Below are positions 8,298 to 14,888 of a stretch of DNA of 18,745 nt, piece after piece. The stretch is from contig JAUXKG010000008.1 in NCBI GenBank assembly GCA_030624355.1, positions 1 through 18,745 on the forward strand. The letters run 5' to 3'. Every line of letters starts with the position of its first letter. Position 1 is the first letter of the stretch. This DNA comes from Acidobacteriota bacterium (lineage in GTDB: Bacteria; Acidobacteriota; UBA6911; RPQK01; JADFOI01). The notes under the pieces are model-generated. The model was not told the DNA's origin, ran no database searches, and was given only the letters and a program-made list of their open reading frames with translations. The position numbers and the translations under genes are program-made.

Positions 8298-10253
8298 TTA
8301 GGCCGGGGCCGGACGTTCCTTCGGATTGATCAGAGAAGGCAGCGACGGCTTCTCCTCATCTTTGTCCTTTTCCTCAGGCGCCGGTGTGTCGGGACTCTCC
8401 GGCTTGATGTCCTTGCTGATTTTTTCACCTTTGATGACGGCCTTGATGTCGTCAAAATCCAGGGTCTCGTATTCCAAAAGAGTCTCAGCCAAACGGGTGA
8501 GGGCTTCTGTATGTTCCTGCAAAATATTCTTGGCCTGCTGGTAGCTATGAAGAACGATTTTTTTGACCTCAGCGTCGATTTGCATTGCAGTGTTTTCGCT
8601 ATAGTCGTGTCGTTGTGAAATCTCTCTGCCGAGGAAGATCTGTTCTTCTTGTTTACCAAAGGTCAACGGACCCATCTCTTCGCTCATTCCCCATTCACAG
8701 ACCATCTTTCGTGCTTGCTCAGTCGCCCGTTCCAGATCGTTAGCCGCCCCTGTGGTGCAACTTCCAAGGAACAGTTCTTCCGCCAGCCTCCCGGCCATGA
8801 GAATGGTAATGGAGGATTCCATATATTCTTTGGTGTAGTTGTATCTGTCCTCCTCAGGCAACTGCATGGTCACACCGAGGGCCCGACCCCGGGGGATGAT
8901 TGTCACCTTGTGCAAAGGATCTGCATGGGGAAGCACGTAGGCCACCAGGGCATGACCCGCCTCATGAAAGGCGGTATTTCGCTTCTCCTCGTCGCTCATG
9001 ATCATGGATTTGCGCTCCTTGCCCATCAAGACCTTGTCTTTGGCTTCCTCGAACTCATCCATGCTCACGGCTTTGTGGTTGTAGCGGGCGGCGTTCAGGG
9101 CAGCCTCGTTCACCATGTTAGCCAACTGAGCTCCCGAAAATCCCGGAGTTCCCCGAGCCAAGATCGAGAGATCCACATCTTCACCCAGAGGAATGCGCCT
9201 GCAGTGGACCTTCAGAATGCCTTCCCGTCCTCTGATATCGGGCAGTGTCACCACCACCTGACGATCGAAACGACCGGGACGCAAAAGAGCCGGATCCAGA
9301 ACATCGGGACGGTTGGTGGCCGAGAGCAGGATGACACCCTCGTTTGACTCAAAGCCATCCATTTCAACCAGCAACTGATTCAGGGTCTGTTCGCGTTCGT
9401 CATGTCCCCCACCCAGACCGGCACCACGGTGTCTGCCAACAGCATCGATCTCATCGATGAAGACAATACAGGGAGCATTCTTCTTTCCCTGCTCGAAAAG
9501 ATCCCGCACGCGACTGGCTCCAACCCCGACAAACATCTCCACAAAGTCGGAACCACTGATGCTAAAGAAGGGAACACTCGCTTCACCGGCAATGGCGCGG
9601 GCCAACAACGTTTTGCCCGTGCCCGGTGGACCCATTAAAAGTACTCCTTTGGGAATATGCCCACCCAGTTTTTGAAATTTCTGCGGCTCCCTCAAAAATT
9701 CAACGATTTCCGCCAGTTCCTCTTTCGCCTCCTCCACCCCCGCCACATCTGCGAAGGTGACCTTTTTTTGCTGGCTGCTGGAAAGTCTGGCTCGGCTTTT
9801 CCCAAAAGAAAGGGCCTTGTTTCCACCACTCTGCATCTGTCGCATCAGAAAGATCCAGAAGCCGACGAAAAGGATTATGGGGAACCAGGAGGTCAGAAGG
9901 ACGTAAATCAACGAACCCTGTTCATCATCCTTCACCTTAACGATGACGCCGTTCTCATTCAGCGTGTTGGCAATCGTTTCCTGCGAACCCTTGGGAATGA
10001 TTACGCGAAACTTACGCTCCGCCTTGCTCGCCGTGTCCAGGTATTTGCCCTCGATCTGGTTACCGTTTCCACTGAAGGTGACAGGAGCAGTAGGATAACT
10101 TCTGATCTGGTCATTCTTCACCAATGCAGTGAATTCAGAGTAATTGATGTCATCGATATTGCCGTTGCGGATGGTGTCCAGAAAGTTCCAAAGCACCAAT
10201 ACAGCAACGATGATCAAAATCCAGAGGAAGACGTTTTTCGCTGTAGTATTCAA
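8298..10253 (-). CDS. ftsH: ATP-dependent zinc metalloprotease FtsH
   Basis: FtsH is a hexameric inner-membrane AAA+ protease that degrades misfolded membrane proteins and regulatory targets such as LpxC in Gram-negative bacteria. The 651-residue protein has a membrane helix at about 7-25, a periplasmic loop, a second helix at about 115-137, Walker A GPPGTGKT at 208-215, Walker B CIVFIDEID (262-270), the second region of homology around SATNRPDVLDPALLRPGRFD, the zinc site HEAGH at 430-434 and the third ligand Asp near 506 (NDLERAT). The start codon is TTG at 10253, supported by AAGGA 7 nt upstream. The C-terminal tail is charged and Pro-rich. It ends with TAA; reading through would add 34 residues before TGA, with no recognisable sequence, so I treat this TAA as a genuine stop. 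Confidence 0.97.
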   Translation of the reverse strand: MNTTAKNVFLWILIIVAVLVLWNFLDTIRNGNIDDINYSEFTALVKNDQIRSYPTAPVTFSGNGNQIEGKYLDTASKAERKFRVIIPKGSQETIANTLNENGVIVKVKDDEQGSLIYVLLTSWFPIILFVGFWIFLMRQMQSGGNKALSFGKSRARLSSSQQKKVTFADVAGVEEAKEELAEIVEFLREPQKFQKLGGHIPKGVLLMGPPGTGKTLLARAIAGEASVPFFSISGSDFVEMFVGVGASRVRDLFEQGKKNAPCIVFIDEIDAVGRHRGAGLGGGHDEREQTLNQLLVEMDGFESNEGVILLSATNRPDVLDPALLRPGRFDRQVVVTLPDIRGREGILKVHCRRIPLGEDVDLSILARGTPGFSGAQLANMVNEAALNAARYNHKAVSMDEFEEAKDKVLMGKERKSMIMSDEEKRNTAFHEAGHALVAYVLPHADPLHKVTIIPRGRALGVTMQLPEEDRYNYTKEYMESSITILMAGRLAEELFLGSCTTGAANDLERATEQARKMVCEWGMSEEMGPLTFGKQEEQIFLGREISQRHDYSENTAMQIDAEVKKIVLHSYQQAKNILQEHTEALTRLAETLLEYETLDFDDIKAVIKGEKISKDIKPESPDTPAPEEKDKDEEKPSLPSLINPKERPAPA

Positions 10254-10295
10254 CTTGCTGTCCTTAGACGAACCTTAACGAAGCCTGTCCCTTAA

Positions 10296-10324
10296 ATTAT
10301 AGGCTAATTCATCTTCTATAGCCA
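10296..10324 (-). promoter_or_regulatory. sigma-70-type promoter for ftsH
   Basis: The minus strand carries a perfect TATAAT (-10) at 10301-10296. A weak -35 candidate TGGCTA (3 of 6 matches) lies at 10324-10319 across a 17 nt spacer. It stands about 40 nt before the TTG start of ftsH, so ftsH and genes after it can be transcribed separately from tilS. Confidence 0.6.
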
Positions 10325-10399
10325 GTTTTGCGGGTGGGCCCCGGAACTGCACACCACACCGCATCACTTTTCTGAGTTCCACTTTCTTAGAAGCTTTTC

Positions 10400-11803
10400 T
10401 CAGGGCAAAGTTTCAAAGCTCACCTCGATTTCAACTGCTCCTGCCTGACTTCCACTCAGTTGGTATTGAGGATGTACGGGGAACCCTTCCACCCAAACGA
10501 TCTCTTGATCCAGTTCGAGGATGATCAGCTTGGCTCTCTGACTTTTAGGAATCTTTTCCTTCTGGAAGAGTTGTTTCAGTTTTCGGGCAGAAGAAGTAGC
10601 GGAAGTGCAGTAATAGTCCCCAGGACGGCGATTTCGAACCCGCAGAGAGTCGCCCTGCAGCCGAATCAGAACAGCTCCCGCCTTCTGTTCAGTCGATGGT
10701 TTTCGGGCCCGCACCTTTTTGTGCACCTCTCTAACATAGACTTCCCCGGGGATCTGCAGCTCATAAGAAAAATCCTCGGGAGGATCTTCTCTGGAGAATC
10801 TTAGCTCATCAAACTCGCGCTGCACCTTCACACCCCGAGGCAGGTGCACCTCTTTTCCACTGGAGGCTTCAAACAACCACAGGATCTCGGTCACGTGTTG
10901 AAGTGTGATGTTCGCCAGATCGCCCTGAAATTCCAGTATCGCCTGTCGCACCACTTCTTTCTGAAGAATCGCCGGAAGTCTCTTCAGTTCTGCAATACTC
11001 ACCTTGGTCTCCTCTCCCTCATTCACTTTGCAGCGCTTCAGGTCTTCTCTGGCCTGCAGAATCAGGAAATCCTCGACTTCTCGAAAGAGACCGGCCGTTC
11101 TGTGAAGGGTTTGCAACAAGGCCGGATTCAACTTATCTTCCAGCAGCGGGATCAACCGGTGGCGAACCCAGTTACGATCCAGATCCAAATCCAGATTGCT
11201 GGAATCCTTCCGGTAAGACTGACCAGTTTCCTCCAGATAGTCGATCACTTCTCCTCCAGTGCGCTCCAGAAGCGGTCGAACCACCGCCGTTTCGGCCGGC
11301 TCCGGACCCGCCGTTTCAACCGAATTGACTCTCAAGGGACGAATCCCGGCAAGACCTCCCGGACCTGAACCTCGCATCAGCTTCATCAGAAAGGTTTCAG
11401 CCTGATCGTTCAGCGTATGTCCGGTTGCAACCTGCGACTGACTTTTTTGCGCCAGCTCGAACACAAAGGATTACCGAAACCTTCGAGCACAACTCTCCAG
11501 GTTTTCACCGCTCTGGCTGACCGCACCTCTGGTATCAACTCTCCTCACCTCCAACGGAATCCCCGTCTGCGAACACAGTCGGGCCACAAACTGTTCGTCT
11601 TCGTCAGATTCCCCGCCCCTCAGTTGATGATTGACATGAGCTGCCGCCAGTTCCAGAGAAAAAGTCGCCCTCAGCTCGATCAGAACCAAGAGAAGGGCGA
11701 CCGAGTCAGGACCTCCCGAGAGACTGATCAACACGCGATCTCGCTGCTGCAGGAGACCGTATCGCTTGATGGTTTCCAGAACTGCACCTGCGAAACTGTT
11801 CAT
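10400..11803 (-). CDS. tilS: tRNA(Ile)-lysidine synthase TilS, interrupted by one in-frame TAA
   Basis: TilS attaches lysine to C34 of the CAU-anticodon isoleucine tRNA so that it reads AUA; it is normally essential. Reading through the TAA at 11473-11471 (codon 111) gives 467 residues, a normal length for this family. Codons 1-110 hold the ATP PP-loop LSGGPDS (S29-S34) and HVNHQLRGGESDEDE. After the TAA the frame continues into VATGHTLNDQAETFLMKLMRGSGP, the rest of the catalytic domain, and the C-terminal tRNA-binding part with RVRNRRPGDYY and KLKQLFQKEKIP. The interrupted motif is CARRFR-stop-SFVFELA; in relatives the pattern AR-x-x-R-Y-x-F puts Tyr at the stop. A GTG at 11464, 6 nt after the TAA, could allow re-initiation and a two-piece protein. 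The ATG start at 11803 has no strong ribosome-binding site. The final stop is TGA, followed by 146 nt before ftsH. Confidence 0.92.
11471..11473 (-). other. in-frame TAA inside tilS (codon 111)
   Basis: The context is CGG TAA TCC (Arg-stop-Ser), within the motif AR-x-x-R-Y-x-F of the catalytic domain, where E. coli and B. subtilis TilS have Tyr after the Arg. For comparison, glmM in this window encodes the near-identical Arg-Tyr-Ser as CGG TAT TCA (minus strand, 4284-4276). Frame is continuous on both sides. Confidence 0.95.
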
Positions 11804-12075
11804 TTCTGTTTACACTAAATTGAATTCAACACTCATCTAGTCTTGCACCAGCAAAAGACACGCCTGACCGGCTGACCCTTCAAAAAGAGGCGGTCGGTTA
11901 CAGCAGACGGTGGGCCAGGTGGTCAGCTCGGGCTGCTCATCCAACCGGTCAGGAAGGCAGCTGTTCGGATTTACTGCACAACTCTATCCCTGACTCCATA
12001 CATTTTCTCAATTTCGAGCCAAGACCACCACAGGAGCTCTCGGTGGCCAGACACTCTCCGCACAGGTGCACTGAC
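11804..12075. other. non-coding divergent region with nested inverted repeats
   Basis: About 270 nt between the tilS start (leftward) and the riboswitch promoter (rightward) hold no ORF I believe in. The arm CCTGACCGG (11863-11871) is perfectly complementary to CCGGTCAGG (11945-11953). The adjoining GCTGACC (11871-11877) is complementary to GGTCAGC (11921-11927), nested inside the first pair. A third, shorter pair, CCACC/GGTGG, lies around 12027-12050. These could form a structured RNA or operator-like sites. I found no clear tilS promoter. Confidence 0.4.
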
Positions 12076-12105
12076 TTGACAGAAGAGCCCCAATAGCCGT
12101 ATCAT
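12076..12105 (+). promoter_or_regulatory. strong sigma-70-type promoter for the SAM riboswitch and thrC-ask
   Basis: A consensus -35 TTGACA (12076-12081) and -10 TATCAT (12100-12105, 5 of 6 matches) are separated by 18 nt. Transcription would begin near 12112, just before the first strand of the riboswitch P1 helix at 12118, which is the spacing expected for a SAM-I leader. Confidence 0.85.
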
Positions 12106-12117
12106 CGGCCCTCTTAA

Positions 12118-12216
12118 ACTTATCACGAGTGGCGGAGGGAACGGGCCCCAAGATGCCACAGCAACCAGCCTAATGAGCCAGGTGCTAAGTCCCGCAGAAC
12201 GATCTGGGAGATAAGT
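12118..12216 (+). ncRNA. SAM-I (S-box) riboswitch
   Basis: The core fits the S-box consensus closely. P1 is closed by ACTTATC (12118-12124) and GATAAGT (12210-12216). P2 is formed by GTGGC and GCCAC, enclosing GGAGGGAACGGGCCC. GCAACC, GGTGCTAAGTCC and the P4 strands CCC/GGG before AGATAAG follow in the usual order. SAM binding stabilises P1, which favours the terminator just downstream, so high SAM should switch off thrC and ask. Folding and a covariance-model search were not run. Confidence 0.95.
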
Positions 12217-12241
12217 CACCCGTCGAGAGGTGTCGAGGCTA

Positions 12242-12273
12242 GGCTCTTTCCTCCCAGAAAGAGCCATTTTTTT
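12242..12273 (+). terminator. intrinsic terminator of the SAM riboswitch expression platform
   Basis: A perfect 9 bp stem, GGCTCTTTC (12242-12250) with GAAAGAGCC (12257-12265), a 6 nt loop and a run of seven T (12267-12273) make a textbook Rho-independent terminator. It lies 26 nt after the riboswitch and 106 nt before the thrC start, consistent with transcription attenuation. Confidence 0.93.
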
Positions 12274-12378
12274 CCTCAGACCCTTTGGGAGCTTGCCACT
12301 TTTACCGGTTCTTCAAGCAACCTCTCGAACCGGCCGGATCGAATCTCACAGCCGTTTCGAGAAAGGAGAAAGTGGTAT

Positions 12379-13641
12379 ATGAGCTGCCTGAAGGGACTCA
12401 AATGCAGAGAATGTGGAAAGGAATACCCGGCAGACCGGAGCTTTGTCTGTCTGGAGTGTTTTGGGCCGCTGGAAGCGGACTACGACTACTCTCAAATCCA
12501 AGCCCAGCTATCCCCCGACATCATAAAGGAGAGGGAGCCCAATCTGTGGCGTTAACGGGAACTGCTGCCGCTGGCCGGTGAGCCTATAACCGGCTTTCAC
12601 TCCGGCTTCACCCCTCTGGTCAAAGCCTCGCGACTGGCCGAATACCTGGGAGTATCAGAACTCTATCTGAAGGATGATTCTGTCAACCACCCAAGCCTCT
12701 CTTACAAGGACAGGGTGGTTTCGATTGCTCTGAGCCGAGGAGCAGAACTTGGCTATACGGTTTTTGCCTGTGCTTCCACTGGCAACCTGGCGAACGCGGT
12801 GGCCGCCCACTGCGCCCGGACCGGATTCCCTTGCTTACTTTTCATACCCAGCGACATCGAGGTGGCCAAGATCAAAGGAGCCCTGGTTTCCAAACCGAAA
12901 GTAGTGTCCCTGGAAGGGAACTACGATCAGGTCAACCGGCTCTGTTCCGAGATTGGCGATCACTACGGTTGGGGATTTGTCAACGTTAACCTGCGGCCTT
13001 ACTACACAGAAGGCGCCAAGACGATGGGCTATGAAATTGCCGAGCAGTTGGGCTGGAAGCTCCCCGACCACCTGGTGCTTCCCACAGCCGGGGGGACCCT
13101 TTTGCCGAAGGTTGCCAAGGCCTTCCACGAGCTGAAACAGTTGGGTTGGGCAAAGGGTCAAACCAAGATTTACTCTGCCCAGGCGGAAGGCTGCGCACCT
13201 GTGGTTCATGCCCTTCACCGGAATCTGGACTATTTCGATCCGGAAAAACCTAACACTATCGCGAAATCCATCGCCATAGGGAATCCAGCCGACGGTAATT
13301 ATGTTCTGCGCGAGGTTCGTCAGTCGGCCGGTTGGGGAGAGACGGCTACCGATCCGGAAATTATCCAGGCGATTGAGTTGTTGGCCGAGAAGGAAGGGAT
13401 TTTCACCGAACCGGCGGGTGGAGCCACTTTGGCTTCAGCCATCAAGCTGATCCGTCAACAGCGCATCAATCCTCGTGAGACGATCGTTGTGGCCATCACC
13501 GGGAACGGATACAAGACACTGGAAGCCTTAAACGCTGAGGCCGAGGTTGATGTGGTCCTGCGTCCCAACCTGAAAATCTTTAAAGAGTGGTATGAAGGAC
13601 AGGCAGATTTCCCGACTCGTTCCGTTGAGGTCACTTCGTGA
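12379..13641 (+). CDS. thrC: threonine synthase, interrupted by one in-frame TAA
   Basis: Threonine synthase converts O-phosphohomoserine to threonine with PLP. Reading from ATG 12379 (AAGGAG 10 nt upstream) through the TAA at 12553-12555 (codon 59) gives 420 residues, a normal length. The N-terminus has a zinc-ribbon-like pair of CxxC motifs (CRECG, CLECF) found in many bacterial threonine synthases. The interrupted motif reads NLWR-stop-RELLP, where relatives have WRYRELLP. Next come GFTPLVKASRLAEYLG, the PLP lysine in SLSYKDR (K110) and CASTGNLANA. The first ATG, GTG or TTG after the TAA is GTG 12715 (codon 113), past the PLP lysine, so re-initiation would give a dead enzyme. The sequence between 12556 and 12715 is nonetheless fully family-like. 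The final TGA overlaps ask by 4 nt (GTGA). Confidence 0.93.
12553..12555 (+). other. in-frame TAA inside thrC (codon 59)
   Basis: The context is CGT TAA CGG (Arg-stop-Arg), in the motif WR[Y]RELLP where tyrosine is conserved. The GWxTD protein of the same window encodes Trp-Arg-Tyr-Arg with a normal TAC (CGC TAC CGC, minus strand near 16030-16045). A 6 bp hairpin, GCCGGT (12574-12579) with ACCGGC (12589-12594), starts 18 nt after the TAA. No equivalent is evident after the other two internal TAA codons. Confidence 0.95.
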
Positions 13642-14882
13642 TCCAGGCCCCGGTCAAAGTGAAAAAATACGGGGGGACCTCGGTGGGCTCGGTCGAGCGC
13701 ATCCGCAAAGTTGCCGGGGATCTGGTGGAGGAACATCGTCATCAGATACCTCAGGTGGTGGTCGTTTCGGCCATGGCCGGCAGCACTGATGAACTGGTGG
13801 ACATGGCGTTCAAGGTGGCCAACCGGCCCCGGTCACGCGAGCTGGACATGTTGCTCACAACCGGAGAACAGGTCTCGATTGCGCTGTTGGCCATGGCCGT
13901 CCATGACCTGGGAAGCAACGCCATTGCCCTGACTGGAGCCCAGTGTGGAATCGTCACCGATGGCAATTTCGCCCAGGCACGGATTCAGGACGTTCAGACT
14001 GCCAAAATTCACCGGTTGCTGGAAGACGGAAACATTGTGATCGTTGCCGGTTTCCAGGGAGTCACCCTGGATCAGGAGATTACCAGTCTGGGCCGAGGGG
14101 GATCCGACACCACGGCGGCGGCCCTGGCGACCGCTCTGAAATCATCCTGCGAGATCTTCACCGATGTCGACGGGGTCTTCACTGCCGACCCGGCAATTGT
14201 TCCCGAAGCCCGTTTGTTGCCCTGGATCAGTTATGAAGAGATGCTGGAGTATGCAGCTTCCGGCTCAAGGGTGTTGCATCCGCGGTGTATTGAGATCGCC
14301 CACAAGTTCAACTTACCCTTGCAGGTACGGTCCAGCTTTAAGGCCAAGGCCGGCACCACCATCATCAGGAAGGAAATCTTGGAAGAAGTAGCCATCACAG
14401 GTGTAACGGGTGATGCCGGGATTGCCCGTATTGCTTTGACCGGAGTTCGGGACGTCCCTGGCATCGCGGCTAAGATATCCCAGAGCCTGGCAGACGCCGG
14501 CATCAACATTCGCCTGATCATCCAGGGCATTCGCCATGATCAGAGCAATGACGTCTCATTGATTGTTCCGGAACAGGATGCCCAGCGCTCAGGCGAGGTC
14601 CTGCAGCCAGTTTCCAGAGAGGTTGGAGCAGAAGAGATTCAAATCGACACCAGCGTAGCCAAGGTCTCGGTGATCGGGTCCGGAGTGGCCAGCAACCCGA
14701 GTGTAGCCGCCAGAATGTTCCAGACCTTAGCCAAGAAGAAGATCAACATCCAACTGATTAGTTCTTCCGAAGTAAGAATCGCCTGTATCATCGAACAGGA
14801 TCAATTGGAGTCGGCAATCCGGGCTATTCACAAGGAATTCGGCCTGGAGCAGCTGGAACGAAAAAAGGTAGAACCGGCCTGA
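13638..14882 (+). CDS. ask: aspartate kinase
   Basis: Aspartokinase phosphorylates L-aspartate, the first step to Lys, Thr and Met. The 414-residue single-function enzyme has the N-terminal motif KKYGGTSVGS (9-18), LTTGEQVS (73-80), AGFQGV (137-142), the catalytic GRGGSDTTAAALA (152-164) and FTDVDGVFTADP (174-185). Two ACT repeats (about 265-330 and 340-400) would bind an allosteric amino acid such as lysine or threonine; which one cannot be told from sequence by eye. The GTG start at 13638 overlaps the thrC stop and has GAGG 7 nt upstream, so it is coupled to thrC and under the same SAM riboswitch. It ends in TGA, 6 nt from the end of the convergent gene. Confidence 0.96.
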   Translation: MIQAPVKVKKYGGTSVGSVERIRKVAGDLVEEHRHQIPQVVVVSAMAGSTDELVDMAFKVANRPRSRELDMLLTTGEQVSIALLAMAVHDLGSNAIALTGAQCGIVTDGNFAQARIQDVQTAKIHRLLEDGNIVIVAGFQGVTLDQEITSLGRGGSDTTAAALATALKSSCEIFTDVDGVFTADPAIVPEARLLPWISYEEMLEYAASGSRVLHPRCIEIAHKFNLPLQVRSSFKAKAGTTIIRKEILEEVAITGVTGDAGIARIALTGVRDVPGIAAKISQSLADAGINIRLIIQGIRHDQSNDVSLIVPEQDAQRSGEVLQPVSREVGAEEIQIDTSVAKVSVIGSGVASNPSVAARMFQTLAKKKINIQLISSSEVRIACIIEQDQLESAIRAIHKEFGLEQLERKKVEPA

Positions 14883-14888
14883 AACCCC

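Noticed and set aside
8649..9347. 232-codon open frame on the plus strand opposite ftsH
   Set aside because: It is wholly antisense to the conserved AAA and protease domains, has no recognisable motif and is a shadow of GC-rich coding sequence. The same applies to long plus-strand frames at 5528-6271 and 9657-10295.
10400..11803. Sequence-context error explaining the internal TAA codons
   Set aside because: Not proven, but nearly the same Arg-Tyr-Ser and Arg-Tyr-Arg contexts are read as TAT or TAC in glmM (4284-4276) and in the GWxTD gene, so a simple context-driven miscall is unlikely. Raw reads are still needed.
11971..12267. 98-codon minus-strand open frame across the riboswitch
   Set aside because: It overlaps the promoter, SAM-I aptamer and terminator on the opposite strand and has no protein family features.
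7033..12555. Selenocysteine or pyrrolysine insertion at the internal stops
   Set aside because: Those systems use UGA and UAG, not UAA; no shared downstream hairpin is seen at the three sites, and the expected residue in two cases is Tyr.
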